A stretch of 64,000 bases of DNA from Gammaproteobacteria bacterium (lineage in GTDB: Bacteria > Pseudomonadota > Gammaproteobacteria > S012-40): the NCBI GenBank assembly GCA_029881255.1, contig JAOUMY010000001.1, forward strand, positions 1,054,001 through 1,118,000. The letters run 5' to 3'. The notes beneath the pieces were generated by a model. The model saw nothing but the letters and a program-made list of their open reading frames with translations. It searched no databases and was not told where the DNA came from. Below are positions 38,109 through 47,143 of the stretch, in pieces. A program made the position numbers and the translations under genes. Numbering within the stretch: the first letter of the stretch is position 1; every line of letters begins with the position of its first letter.

Positions 38109-38730
38109 CCAAGGAAAGGAAAATAGAAGATTCGCCATATTGCCGCTAGCTTTTATGGTATTGGCGAGCGGCTATTGCCTGTTGCAGGTGGTGACAGAAT
38201 GGTATCTGCAACCGGTTGAGCAGGTAATTTCTACGAATGTTGGGTGGACGGAACACGAACGCGTCGCCACTCTGCGTGAACTTGGTTTCGTTAGCAGGCT
38301 TAGTCCTGGCAATGTACGAATTTATGAATATAGAGTTCTACTGCGTGACGAAAGACTGCTTTTTGGTAAAAGCGATGAGTCACGCGGCTATACCGCACTG
38401 CTAGCGCAAAGGCCAACCTGGATTCCTCTGTGGATAAATGCACTAAACCAATTCGCGTCACGTGGAGAGTTTAATCAGCAATTCAATAGGGCATTGTTAT
38501 ACGCCCTCGATCTCACAAAAAACAATCACCAATACGCCTCGCGATTAGTTGAATTGAGCTTGAGACATTGGACACATCTGGATTGGCATACACGTGACGA
38601 ATTAGCGAACAAGCTGTCGGAATACAATCTAACGCCTCTTTTACTGAAACTGGCTAAGGAAAAAGCAATGTTGAACTTTGTATGCGCAACGGTCGGGCAG
38701 ACTGACGTAATGAGTCTGTGCGAGCCTTAA
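38095..38730 (+). CDS. Single-pass membrane protein of the exopolysaccharide operon
   Basis: I do not recognise a family. The 211-residue product has a short basic N-terminus, one membrane helix at about residues 13-32, and a periplasmic helical part resembling degenerate TPR helices (NRALLYALDLTKNNHQYASRLVE). Three Cys residues occur. ATG 38095 overlaps the end of the kinase gene, which indicates translational coupling; an in-frame ATG further upstream would lie deeper within the kinase gene. Its place between the kinase and Wzy-like genes suggests a role in polymerisation or transport. Confidence 0.7.
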   Translation: MEQNSQGKENRRFAILPLAFMVLASGYCLLQVVTEWYLQPVEQVISTNVGWTEHERVATLRELGFVSRLSPGNVRIYEYRVLLRDERLLFGKSDESRGYTALLAQRPTWIPLWINALNQFASRGEFNQQFNRALLYALDLTKNNHQYASRLVELSLRHWTHLDWHTRDELANKLSEYNLTPLLLKLAKEKAMLNFVCATVGQTDVMSLCEP

Positions 38731-38750
38731 TCCGCTGAGGGGTGCTTTTA

Positions 38751-40232
38751 GTGGAATTATCCAACGATAACTTTCTAGCAACTACGCGTTCAACAATGGT
38801 CGCCTTCGTAAGTAGGTATCCTCTGTTCTCGACCTTGCTCGTCCTGCTATTTTGGTTGCCACTACCTTTAGGTTCAAATAGAGGCTGGTCGTCATCATTG
38901 TTTGAAGCGGTTGTATTTTGCCTTTTTGCTATTTGGATATTGGGCTATTTAAAAGGTCGATACAAAACAAGTGTAGCCTTTGTTCGCGCCAGACCTGTGA
39001 TATACCTGTTGTCGTGTGTTTGTGTCTGGCCGATTTTTCAAATGATACCTTTGTCAGCATCGGTGCTTGAACTGTTATCGCCGAATGCATTGATCCACTA
39101 TCAGGCGGTTTCGGGCCTTTCCGCTAATGCAGCGTATTCAGTGAGTCTAGATCCCTATGCCAGTTGGGAGAGATTTCTTCTTAACTTATCCTTGTTAAGC
39201 CTGTTTATGCTTGTCTTGCTAACAACACGTACACGCCAGCATCTATACTTTTTGTTGTATACGATGGTGTTGGCCGGGTTATGTCAAGCGATATGGGGCA
39301 GTCTTAAATTACTATTTGTCGAAGATGTTCATTATGCGACAGGTACATTCGTCAATCGAAATCATCTTGCGGGGTTTTTTGAATTGACGCTCGCAGCCGG
39401 TACGGGTCTGTTGTTGGCTATAACTTCACACCGCCATTCGCGAAGTTGGCGGCAAGCACTGGTGTACTGGATCAGTCTGATTTTTAGTAAGAAGCTGCGA
39501 CTTCGACTATATCTGATGATAATCGTTATTGGGCTTATTCTTACGCATTCGCGTATGGGGAATTTTGCCTTTTTTACTAGCCTAACGTTCGCTGCGCTTA
39601 TATTCATGTTGACGACCAAAAATCAGCAATACGCACATAAGTCATGGTGGAGGGCGATAGCACCAGCGCTTTTCCTGCTATCCAGTCTCGTAGTTATTGA
39701 CTTTCTGATTGTCGGGAATTGGCTTGGTGTTGACCAGGTCGTCGACAATATTCAAAAAACGCAAGTAGAGACGGAATCGAGAAGCCTGCTATTTAGCGAT
39801 GCTCTATCGTTGACGAAGGAATTTTGGTTGTCCGGGATTGGTGCCGGTGCCTTCTCCAGTGTTTTCCCAGTTTATCAATCAAGGCCATACTTCGAAGTGT
39901 ACGACCATGTGCATAATGACTTTCTGGAAATTGCAATGGAGTACGGACTACCCGTCTTTGTTCTATTTTCGGCGGCAATAGTTTGGTGTTTTCTGTCTGC
40001 GGTGAAAGCACTATTTATCAATGAATCCCAATTCCATCGGGGTGTCGCTTTTGCGTGTGTGATGGGCATATCCGCTTTGTTGCTGCATGGGCTTGTAGAT
40101 TTCAATTTTCATATACCTGTTAACGCCGCCTATATTTCTGTTTTATTGGCATTGACTCAGGTTGCTGGACATCGGAAGTCTTTGAGTATGCAAGGGAGCG
40201 GTAACGACGATAACGGTGGAGGTCCAATATGA
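38751..40232 (+). CDS. O-antigen ligase/Wzy-type polymerase
   Basis: A 493-residue inner-membrane protein with about ten to twelve helices. It carries the Wzy_C-type signature: ATGTFVNRNHLAGF in one periplasmic loop and the large loop GAGAFSSVFPVYQSRPY followed by HVHNDFLEIAMEYG. Such proteins polymerise or ligate lipid-linked sugar repeats. GTG 38751 is chosen with GAGGGG at 38737-38742 upstream; GTG 38742 overlaps that site. Polymerase and ligase cannot be told apart by sequence; the operon favours an exopolysaccharide polymerase. Confidence 0.88.
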   Translation: MELSNDNFLATTRSTMVAFVSRYPLFSTLLVLLFWLPLPLGSNRGWSSSLFEAVVFCLFAIWILGYLKGRYKTSVAFVRARPVIYLLSCVCVWPIFQMIPLSASVLELLSPNALIHYQAVSGLSANAAYSVSLDPYASWERFLLNLSLLSLFMLVLLTTRTRQHLYFLLYTMVLAGLCQAIWGSLKLLFVEDVHYATGTFVNRNHLAGFFELTLAAGTGLLLAITSHRHSRSWRQALVYWISLIFSKKLRLRLYLMIIVIGLILTHSRMGNFAFFTSLTFAALIFMLTTKNQQYAHKSWWRAIAPALFLLSSLVVIDFLIVGNWLGVDQVVDNIQKTQVETESRSLLFSDALSLTKEFWLSGIGAGAFSSVFPVYQSRPYFEVYDHVHNDFLEIAMEYGLPVFVLFSAAIVWCFLSAVKALFINESQFHRGVAFACVMGISALLLHGLVDFNFHIPVNAAYISVLLALTQVAGHRKSLSMQGSGNDDNGGGPI

Positions 40233-40861
40233 GCCTATATCGGCTGCTAGATATTATTTTTCAAGCGCTACTCATACTGATATTGAGTACATCGTTGGTC
40301 GTAGCAGGAGTGTCAGAGGACATCGCCGCAGGGAAGTCTCTTGAGCAGGTTTTCGTCAACAATGTAAATAGAGGCACTAAGGTTGAAGATGTCATGCGGC
40401 AAGCGATGAGAGTTTTAAAGAGTCGTAAACCGCAAGTATTGGCTGCTGCCCTGATGACCCAGCCGTCCGCAGCACCGAGTTTGGTCGAAATCGCATTAGC
40501 AAACGGCCTGGCGCCAGAAGAGGTTATGCAGATGGCATTGAGAGTTGCACCCAAATATGCGGATGAAATTCTACGCATGGGAATATCCGCAAATGAAGAA
40601 GCCGCGCCGGATTTGTTGAAACAGGCAATTCGCGCAGGCATCGCTCCTAATGTTATTACCCCGTTGATTAATGAGTTCGTCCTGAAATCCATGCAAGGCT
40701 TAGATGGGTTATCTGAACAGGACAAAAGAATACGCATGTTAACGGCAGAGGAAATCTTGTCCACGCAATACGATTTGCCTACTGATATGCAGCGCCCCGT
40801 ACCTGTCATGGATATACCTCCCAGAAATGGGGGGAGCGATCGTCTGGCCAGTCCAAACTGA
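40229..40861 (+). CDS. Secreted helical-repeat protein of the exopolysaccharide operon
   Basis: No family is recognised. The 210-residue product has a signal peptide or membrane helix (about residues 9-26) and then repeating helical units of about 25-28 residues with the pattern A-P-x-x-V-x-x-A-L-x-x-G-L/I. Examples are APSLVEIALANGLAPEEVMQ and APDLLKQAIRAGIAPNVI. It ends in a Pro-rich tail. It overlaps the Wzy-like gene by ATGA, so it belongs to the operon. The repeats suggest a protein-interaction scaffold, which is inference. Confidence 0.7.
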   Translation: MSLYRLLDIIFQALLILILSTSLVVAGVSEDIAAGKSLEQVFVNNVNRGTKVEDVMRQAMRVLKSRKPQVLAAALMTQPSAAPSLVEIALANGLAPEEVMQMALRVAPKYADEILRMGISANEEAAPDLLKQAIRAGIAPNVITPLINEFVLKSMQGLDGLSEQDKRIRMLTAEEILSTQYDLPTDMQRPVPVMDIPPRNGGSDRLASPN

Positions 40862-41018
40862 GGTGACTCATTCTTAACATCTGTGAATTCTATTGATAGT
40901 CTTTCTCCCTATGGCATAAACTTACGCCTTCTTTTCGACTTTCGACCTGTGCACACAGAATCTGTTGTATAGGATTAGCACTGAATCGTAGATATGTGGA
41001 ATTAAGGGATAGGTTTTT

Positions 41019-43445
41019 ATGTCATGGATTAGTCGCTTGTTTGACTCGCATTCACAATTCATCGTTCGATATCCTTGGCCGATTATTCTTCTCACCCTGG
41101 GGGCTTCAATTGGACTCGTCAGTCAACTTCCAGGACTCGTAGTCGATACGTCCCCCTACGCCTTTTTTGAGCCAGATGATCCGATAGTAACGAAGTATGA
41201 CCAGTTTCTTAAAGACTATGATCGGGACGAAGTCGGTGTTATCACAATTAAGACTGAAAACGTTTTCGATCGCTCTTTTTTGCAGACGCTGCAAAACATC
41301 CATCATGATTTGGAACAAAAAGTACCTTATCTCGACGAAGTGCTTAGTCTGATCAATGCGACGTCGATTAAAGGTAAGAATGATGAGCTTATCGTAAAAG
41401 ATCTCCTGGAGACCATGCCCGCAGACGATGCAGAGCTTGATCGATTCAAGCAAGACGTACTGACTCACCCCCTATATCCCAGCCTGCTAATATCTTCAAA
41501 CGCGCAGTACACATCGATAATTGTTCGTCCAAATGCGTATCAGGTGGAAACGACAGGCGCCGCTAATTTGATGGAGGGATTTGATGATGCTCCAGTGAAT
41601 GATGATGTAGGTGCCGATTTATCACCTCCACGTCTGACGCCGAAACAGATTGGTGAATTCAGTGCTGCCATATTCGATACCCTGAAGCCGTATCAAGGCA
41701 ACGGTATTGAGTTTTTGGTCGCAGGGCTAGCGGTTGTTAATAATGAAATACTGGTTAAGCTCAACAAGGAAGTTCCACTATTTACGGGTGTGGCCCTGCT
41801 ACTAATTGCCGTGTTGTTGTTTTTTCTGTTTCGGCGCTTTAGCGGGGTGGTTTTGCCCATTGTCGTCGTGTTGCTGGCCTTATTGGTTACGCTCAGTCTG
41901 ATGGCAATTTCAGGCAAACCTTTTAATGTTTTCACGCAAATACTTCCCTCCTTTCTTTTGGCTGTTGGCGTGGGCGACGCTGTGCATCTTCTGACCATTT
42001 TTTACAGAGAGTACGCACGAGGTGGTGATAAACGCCAGGCGCTTCGATTTGCGGTAGCGCATACGGGCCTGCCTATGCTTATGACAAGTCTGACCACGGC
42101 CGCAGGACTGCTTTCGTTTTCTGTTTCGGAAATAGCCGCCATTGGATATTTGGGAATATTTTCGGCTAGCGGTGTATTGATTGCCTTTGTTTTTTCTATG
42201 ACCTTATTGCCGGCGCTTATCGTAGTCTTGCCTATAAAGCATCTTTCGGAAAATAAAGACGGAAAGGTTCAAAGTCTCATAGAGGGATTTCTACGGACGA
42301 TATCAACCATAGCGACGCGTCATTACGGTAAAGTCATTCTGGCTTCTTCTGTAATTGCGCTTGTTGCATTATACGGCGCCTTTCAGTTGAGGTTCTATTA
42401 CAACGCTGTTGACTGGTTTCCCAAAGACGATCAAATACGAGTAGCCAGCGAGATATCGAATAAAGTAATGGACGGCAATATGTTTGTCGAAGTGCTAATC
42501 GATACGGGCGAGCTTGATGGGGTGAAAAAGTCAGAATTCTTGCAACGTCTTGAAGTGCTGCAAACAAAGATTATGACTCTTCGGGGCGAGGCCGATATGG
42601 TCGCGGCCAAGACGATTTCCATCGTTGACACCGTAAAGCTTATACATCAGGCGTTACACAATAACGATGCACACTATCATAAGGTGCCTGATAATGACGA
42701 TTTGGTTTCGCAGGAGATTCTCCTATTTGAAAATAGTGGCGCCGATGATTTGCGTTCACTGGTAAGCGACGATTTTTCCAAGGCTCGTTTGTCGATCAAG
42801 CTGCCCTGGACAAACGCGGGCGCCTATGAATCTTATTTGCTTGATATTAGAAATCTAGTTGAGGCAGCGTTTGAGCACCGCAACGAGGTGACGCTTACCG
42901 GGATGATTTCTCTTCTAACGGAAACGTCGAGCCAGGCCATACGCAGCATGACTGAGAGTTATATACTCGCCGCCTTCGTCATCGGCATGATGATGATGCT
43001 TTTGTTGCGAAGCGCTCGCGTTGGTTTGATTGCTATGATACCGAATCTCTTTCCTATCCTGGTTGCCCTGGGCTTCATGGGTTTACTTGGATTCCCTCTG
43101 GATCTGTCATCCATACTGGTGGGTAGTATCGCTATAGGGTTGAGCGTCGATGACACGATTTATTTTATGCATCATTTTAAGCGCTATTTTTCAAAAAGCG
43201 GGGACGTTGTCGATGCTGTTGACCATACCCTGCATACCGCAGGACGGGCGATGCTGGTTACTACTATCGTACTATCCATTGGTTTTTTCGTATTTGGAAT
43301 GTCCGATATGACCAATCTCGTTTCATTTGGCCTGGTAACCGGCGTCGCGATTATCATGGCGCTTATTGCTGATATCGTTCTTGCCCCGGCGTTAATGGCC
43401 TATGCCGTGAAGAGTCCCTCCTTAAGTCGGTCACTGATGCGATAA
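41019..43445 (+). CDS. RND superfamily exporter (MMPL-like)
   Basis: An 808-residue inner-membrane protein with the twelve-helix RND layout: one helix, a large periplasmic loop, five helices, then the same again. Asp-containing helix motifs appear in VGVGDAVHLLTIFYREY and IGLSVDDTIYFMHHFKRYF, which carry the proton-relay residues of this family. It belongs to the predicted exporter group that moves lipids or hydrophobic molecules rather than the tripartite AcrB pumps. It lies 157 nt after the exopolysaccharide operon on the same strand; a shared role is possible but not shown. Confidence 0.9.
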   Translation: MSWISRLFDSHSQFIVRYPWPIILLTLGASIGLVSQLPGLVVDTSPYAFFEPDDPIVTKYDQFLKDYDRDEVGVITIKTENVFDRSFLQTLQNIHHDLEQKVPYLDEVLSLINATSIKGKNDELIVKDLLETMPADDAELDRFKQDVLTHPLYPSLLISSNAQYTSIIVRPNAYQVETTGAANLMEGFDDAPVNDDVGADLSPPRLTPKQIGEFSAAIFDTLKPYQGNGIEFLVAGLAVVNNEILVKLNKEVPLFTGVALLLIAVLLFFLFRRFSGVVLPIVVVLLALLVTLSLMAISGKPFNVFTQILPSFLLAVGVGDAVHLLTIFYREYARGGDKRQALRFAVAHTGLPMLMTSLTTAAGLLSFSVSEIAAIGYLGIFSASGVLIAFVFSMTLLPALIVVLPIKHLSENKDGKVQSLIEGFLRTISTIATRHYGKVILASSVIALVALYGAFQLRFYYNAVDWFPKDDQIRVASEISNKVMDGNMFVEVLIDTGELDGVKKSEFLQRLEVLQTKIMTLRGEADMVAAKTISIVDTVKLIHQALHNNDAHYHKVPDNDDLVSQEILLFENSGADDLRSLVSDDFSKARLSIKLPWTNAGAYESYLLDIRNLVEAAFEHRNEVTLTGMISLLTETSSQAIRSMTESYILAAFVIGMMMMLLLRSARVGLIAMIPNLFPILVALGFMGLLGFPLDLSSILVGSIAIGLSVDDTIYFMHHFKRYFSKSGDVVDAVDHTLHTAGRAMLVTTIVLSIGFFVFGMSDMTNLVSFGLVTGVAIIMALIADIVLAPALMAYAVKSPSLSRSLMR

Positions 43446-43618
43446 AAAAATGTAAATTTTGGCTTGACGTATCCAAACTTAGTTGCCAGACTTTCGAGCA
43501 TGATGACTCAAATTATTACCTGCGTGCGATTTTCCTGTGTGATGAAGCCAATGTGGCTACACCAATATGGGTCTGCGTGCCAAGAGGTAGTAATTTAAGA
43601 GTAGTTTTAGAAAACGCC

Positions 43619-43655
43619 AAAAAGCCGCAGATCCGACAGGACTGCGGCTTTTTTC
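43619..43655 (+). terminator. Rho-independent terminator after the RND exporter
   Basis: AAAAAGCCGCAG (43619-43630) and CTGCGGCTTTTT (43642-43653) form a 12-bp stem with an 11-nt loop and a run of six T residues on the plus strand. A-rich flanks could allow action on both strands. Confidence 0.88.
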
Positions 43656-43700
43656 GTTTATGGCCTTTAACAAATTGCTAATCATAATAAGGAGAAAACA

Positions 43701-44597
43701 GTGTCTATTCCTTTGGCGTATCTTGGCGTGGTTTTGATATGGACGACTACCCCTATCACTATCAAATGGAGCGGTGTAGATGTCGGATTTCTATTCGGCA
43801 TTTCTTCGCGCATGCTGATTGCGAGTGTTGTTGGAATAGCACTCGTGGCGCTAATGCGTAAACGCTTGCCACTACATCGCAGTGCACTGCATGCCTATAT
43901 CGCAGTAGGAATACCACTGTATACCGCAATGATGGCCGTTTACTGGGGGGCTCAGTTTATCCCGTCGGGACTAATTGCTGTGATTTTTGGTTTAACGCCA
44001 TTGGTTACCGGCTTGTTTGCTGTCTATTTTCTGCAAGAAAAAAGTTTTACGCCTTTTCGCGTGCTGGGCATTTTGTTAGGGGTTGGTGGTCTGGCAATAA
44101 TCTTTAGCGACAGTCTGGCCTTGGGTGTTAACGCCTGGATGGGATTGGTGGGTGTCTTGATTGCCGTCGTGTTTCATTCTCTTGGAACGGTATGGATAAA
44201 AAAAGTCAGCACTGATATTTCATTGCTGAGTATGAACACCGGAGGAACAACCTTGGCGACGCTATTGTTTTCGCTTACCTGGTTGTTCAGTGGCGCGAGT
44301 TTGCCCTTACATGTTCCCACGCAGGCCGCCGTTTCGATTGTCTATCTTGGCGTTGTGGGTTCGGTTTTTGGCGCAATACTTTTTTATTACGCTTTACGAC
44401 ATGTTGATACCGGAAAAATGGCGATGTTGACGCTGATTACACCGGTGACGGCTTTGCTAGTCGGCAATCTGTTTAATGGCGAAGTGCTTGCGCCAACGAC
44501 ACTCTACGGCACCGCATTGGTGGTGTCGGGGCTGGCGATTTACCAATGGGCTTCTGAAATTCTGCGTTACCTTAACAGTAGAGTGTTACCCCAATGA
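43701..44597 (+). CDS. EamA/DMT-family transporter
   Basis: A 298-residue inner-membrane protein with ten helices arranged as two EamA halves. The opening LAYLGVVLIWTTTPITIKW and the second-half GSVFGAILFYYALRHVDTGKMAMLTLITPV are typical. Members export amino acids, nucleosides or other small metabolites, and the substrate cannot be inferred here. The start is GTG 43701 with AAGGAG 6 nt upstream. It stands alone. Confidence 0.9.
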   Translation: MSIPLAYLGVVLIWTTTPITIKWSGVDVGFLFGISSRMLIASVVGIALVALMRKRLPLHRSALHAYIAVGIPLYTAMMAVYWGAQFIPSGLIAVIFGLTPLVTGLFAVYFLQEKSFTPFRVLGILLGVGGLAIIFSDSLALGVNAWMGLVGVLIAVVFHSLGTVWIKKVSTDISLLSMNTGGTTLATLLFSLTWLFSGASLPLHVPTQAAVSIVYLGVVGSVFGAILFYYALRHVDTGKMAMLTLITPVTALLVGNLFNGEVLAPTTLYGTALVVSGLAIYQWASEILRYLNSRVLPQ

Positions 44598-44721
44598 ATC
44601 CGAGTCAGTATTGTAATCGGAATGGTTTAGACCTCGAACTTGCATAGGAGTGTTTTAAGCAAATGTTGAAGTCTTAGGTCAATATCAGCAGGAAAGTGTC
44701 GTCATTACCCTGATAAGAGCG

Positions 44722-44749
44722 CGAGCCACTCACGCGGGTGAGTGGCTCG
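44722..44749. repeat. 12-bp hairpin, perfect stem
   Basis: CGAGCCACTCAC (44722-44733) pairs perfectly with GTGAGTGGCTCG (44738-44749) around GCGG. No T-run follows on either strand, so it is not a classic terminator. It lies 125 nt after the EamA transporter gene. Confidence 0.6.
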
Positions 44750-44938
44750 GCATACGGCCCACCGTGAAGAAAATATGTATCGATGGCGTGAATATTGACA
44801 CAATTAGCAGTGGAAAAATTATTCACCACAAAGGCTTTGCAAATACTTTCGAGGGGCTTGTTCGTATTGGCGCACTTCCTGGTGTGGGTGAGCGCTGAAT
44901 TACACGATGACGAAAAATATGTCGTCTTTTTGAGAGTC

Positions 44939-44966
44939 TTGACAGGGCAATTGGACAGGCTAGAGT
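44939..44966 (+). promoter_or_regulatory. Promoter candidate for the EF-hand gene
   Basis: TTGACA (44939-44944) and TAGAGT (44961-44966) are separated by 16 nt. The -35 is perfect and the -10 matches at four of six positions. This would give a leader of about 140 nt before the EF-hand gene. Confidence 0.4.
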
Positions 44967-45115
44967 GTTTAGATAAGTAACAGACTAGCGGTTTGGATGC
45001 ACGCTTTCGCGGTGCTCATGTATGGGGGCGCTATAGACGGTTGCTTATTTTTCGATGTTGAAAAGGAAAACAATATCAGTTTCGCTCAATAGATGATTCG
45101 TTTACAGGAGGTTTT

Positions 45116-45406
45116 ATGCGGATAAGGTTTATTTTTTTAGTCGTGTTGTTATCGATTTCATTCGGTTCCTGGGCTGGCGGATTGAATAAGGCCGCATTGT
45201 TTGAGGATGTCGATACCGATGGTGATAAAACCATTAGCAAAGCCGAGGCAAATGACAGGGATGACTTGAAGGAAAACTTTGCCAAAATCGACGCGAATAA
45301 GGACGGAAAACTCGACATATCAGAGTTTAGCGCGTTTGAAACGGCAGGAAGTACATCCGTACCCGAGTCAGATCAGCCTGAACCAGGCGCGGCACCAACT
45401 CGTTGA
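45116..45406 (+). CDS. Secreted EF-hand calcium-binding protein
   Basis: A 96-residue exported protein with a signal peptide cleaved near GSWAGG. It has two EF-hand loops: DVDTDGDKTISKAE and DANKDGKLDISE, with Asp/Asn at positions 1, 3 and 5, Gly at 6, and Glu at 12. A short Ser/Pro-rich tail follows. AGGAGG at 45106-45111 is an ideal ribosome-binding site 4 nt upstream. It should bind calcium in the periplasm or outside; the partner is unknown. Confidence 0.85.
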   Translation: MRIRFIFLVVLLSISFGSWAGGLNKAALFEDVDTDGDKTISKAEANDRDDLKENFAKIDANKDGKLDISEFSAFETAGSTSVPESDQPEPGAAPTR

Positions 45407-45423
45407 GTTTTGAACTTTGGATG

Positions 45424-45894
45424 TCAGCTTTGGGCGGGTGTGTTATTGCACCCGCTCAATACTAATTCGGGTGGCTCAATTGAAAAGATAAATGGCGCTG
45501 CTTTTTGAAGAGCGCTTAGTCCGAGAATTTGTCTTGTGTTGCCAGGGAAGATGGCGGCTTCTACATTTCTTAGTACACAGGTCTCTCCAATCTTTATGGA
45601 CGATATCTGATATACATCGACTGTCTTTTGAGTGCCGTCGGCCATGATGCCTTGCAACTGTCGCAAATAAGCGGCATGTCCTTTGCGCTTTAGCGAGTGA
45701 AGTGTCGTTTCATTTAACACCAGGTAGCCTGAACCGGTATCAACCATTAACTCTGTTGCGCCTGATCCAGCGATATTTGCATTGATGTAAAACGCCTGCG
45801 TATGCTTTTGATCCATCGGAATGCTGGTATCAAATTGGCTGGCATAGAGTCCATTGCTAAGCGTAAGGCTTATGATAAGTAGAAATATTTTCAT
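45424..45894 (-). CDS. Periplasmic retropepsin-like aspartic protease
   Basis: A 156-residue exported protein with a signal peptide (cleavage near LYASQF). The active-site motif LMVDTGSGYLVL has the DTGS of clan AA proteases, and a flap-like region and ILGLSALQKAAPFIF follow, as in bacterial single-domain retropepsins. Such proteins work as dimers. It converges on the EF-hand gene and lies downstream of the DUF4382 gene on the same strand. The substrate is unknown. Confidence 0.8.
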   Translation of the reverse strand: MKIFLLIISLTLSNGLYASQFDTSIPMDQKHTQAFYINANIAGSGATELMVDTGSGYLVLNETTLHSLKRKGHAAYLRQLQGIMADGTQKTVDVYQISSIKIGETCVLRNVEAAIFPGNTRQILGLSALQKAAPFIFSIEPPELVLSGCNNTPAQS

Positions 45895-45929
45895 GTGATA
45901 CTGTCAGCAATTAGGATGCCAGAAAGCTG

Positions 45930-45952
45930 GGCGCCGTTTTATGGACGGCGCC
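45930..45952 (-). terminator. Hairpin between the DUF4382 and protease genes
   Basis: GGCGCCGT (45930-45937) and ACGGCGCC (45945-45952) form a perfect 8-bp GC-rich stem with a 7-nt loop. A T-run is lacking on the minus strand, so it may only attenuate or mark the end of the DUF4382 transcript. Confidence 0.45.
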
Positions 45953-45990
45953 GCTATCAAAGCTTGCTGAGAGAGGTGAAAGATATCATC

Positions 45991-46842
45991 TTAAAAATCT
46001 TGTATTGTGGTTTTTTTCGCTTCCGCCAGGACGTTATTTTGCGCAATAAAGTTGAGACTATCTCCCTGCTCCGGATTGTCCAGGTTTGCTTCGCATGTTA
46101 GTGCAAGCGTATAGCTTCCGGATGGAAGAAAACCGACTTCATAGTGGTAGGTGTTGTTAATGACATCCAGTGCGAGAGAGGCGCTTGTCAACACTGCGGT
46201 AATACTTCCACTGCTGTCCATATCGCTTGGTGTTGCATTCTCTCCCTGGAAAACATATATCGCGTTTCCGCTATCGCCGCATCCATTGCTCGATAGCGTT
46301 GTGCCATCAACATTGCCCTTAATATGTCCAACTTCGACATTGTCTATCAATCGTAATGCGGGTTTCAATTTATAACCCTGATTGCTCAAGACGACCGACT
46401 TACGCAAGTCGAAATCGACAGTGAAATCTGCGCTACCAATCACTGGTACTGTAAAGCCTCTCACCATTTTTAGACCGCTCTCTGAGCCGCTAGGTATTTC
46501 TAAAGAATACTCCGCGCCGTTTACAACGATTGTAGAGGTGTTTGGAGAGGAGTCTACTTTTAAGGTGATGGATTGATAGTCTCCGGGTGATAACACTTGC
46601 CCTTGCAGTAGTGGCTCAGAATTCTCACCTTGCAGGGCGAGTAAGTCGATACGTTTAGCTTGTTCGAAATCAACGACAACGTCCTCGTTTTTCGCTGACT
46701 TTAGTTCGATGCCGGTAAATTGGACATAAACATTTGACGCGCCATCAACAGGCGCATCTGTTATCGACAGACTGAAATTACCCTGACCGCAACCGGTTGC
46801 CAATAGTAGCGCAATAACCTCAATTCGGACCAAGTTATGCAT
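45991..46842 (-). CDS. DUF4382-domain lipoprotein
   Basis: A 283-residue lipoprotein with lipobox ATGC (Cys18). The mature protein opens with FSLSITDAPVDGASNVYVQFTGIEL, the DUF4382 signature, with the usual LSPGDYQSITLKVD and a carboxypeptidase-regulatory-like Ig fold at the C-terminus (HYEVGFLPSGSYTLALTCEA). DUF4382 proteins are surface or periplasmic, of unknown function. ATG 46842 is chosen because GAGGAGAAGG lies just upstream; an ATG 28 codons earlier would put charged residues before the signal peptide. Confidence 0.85.
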   Translation of the reverse strand: MHNLVRIEVIALLLATGCGQGNFSLSITDAPVDGASNVYVQFTGIELKSAKNEDVVVDFEQAKRIDLLALQGENSEPLLQGQVLSPGDYQSITLKVDSSPNTSTIVVNGAEYSLEIPSGSESGLKMVRGFTVPVIGSADFTVDFDLRKSVVLSNQGYKLKPALRLIDNVEVGHIKGNVDGTTLSSNGCGDSGNAIYVFQGENATPSDMDSSGSITAVLTSASLALDVINNTYHYEVGFLPSGSYTLALTCEANLDNPEQGDSLNFIAQNNVLAEAKKTTIQDF

Positions 46843-47143
46843 GAGCCTTCTCCTCGAATTTATCTGAAATAACTTATCGGCGATTTTATCTGAAGGCCTA
46901 GTGCGAAAAAGTGACGGGGCGCGCATATTGGGAAAAATAGACCAATAAATGCTTATCTTACTGTTTTAAAACGAATTATCCTTTCTGCCTCAGCTGTTGG
47001 AGTGGTCTTGATACTGCAAAAAAATCAATGAGATAGCGGTGTATTCACATGACGACATTCTTTTCATCACCATCGTGATTGTGCTTTAATTGACCCTGGT
47101 CGAATTGTGTATGTTTTGGCGCCTATAGGGAAAGGAACATAAA
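46843..47143. other. Divergent intergenic region
   Basis: About 300 nt between the DUF4382 lipoprotein and the barrel protein of the envelope cluster. It must hold divergent promoters. TTGACC at 47090-47095 is a -35-like match without a well-spaced -10 box. No repeats were seen. Confidence 0.3.

Larger units (their letters stand above)
44598..45115. other. Intergenic region before the EF-hand gene
   Basis: A 518-nt stretch with no convincing gene. It holds a strong 12-bp hairpin (44722-44749) and a promoter candidate (44939-44966). Short open frames here, including 44795-44980, lack a ribosome-binding site and do not look like proteins. Confidence 0.4.

Noticed and set aside
33965-40861. Exosortase/PEP-CTERM system in the exopolysaccharide region
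   Set aside because: No exosortase, and no PEP motif followed by a membrane helix and basic tail in any product.
44795-44980. 61-codon plus-strand frame before the EF-hand gene
   Set aside because: No ribosome-binding site, and its end overlaps a promoter candidate; no recognisable family.
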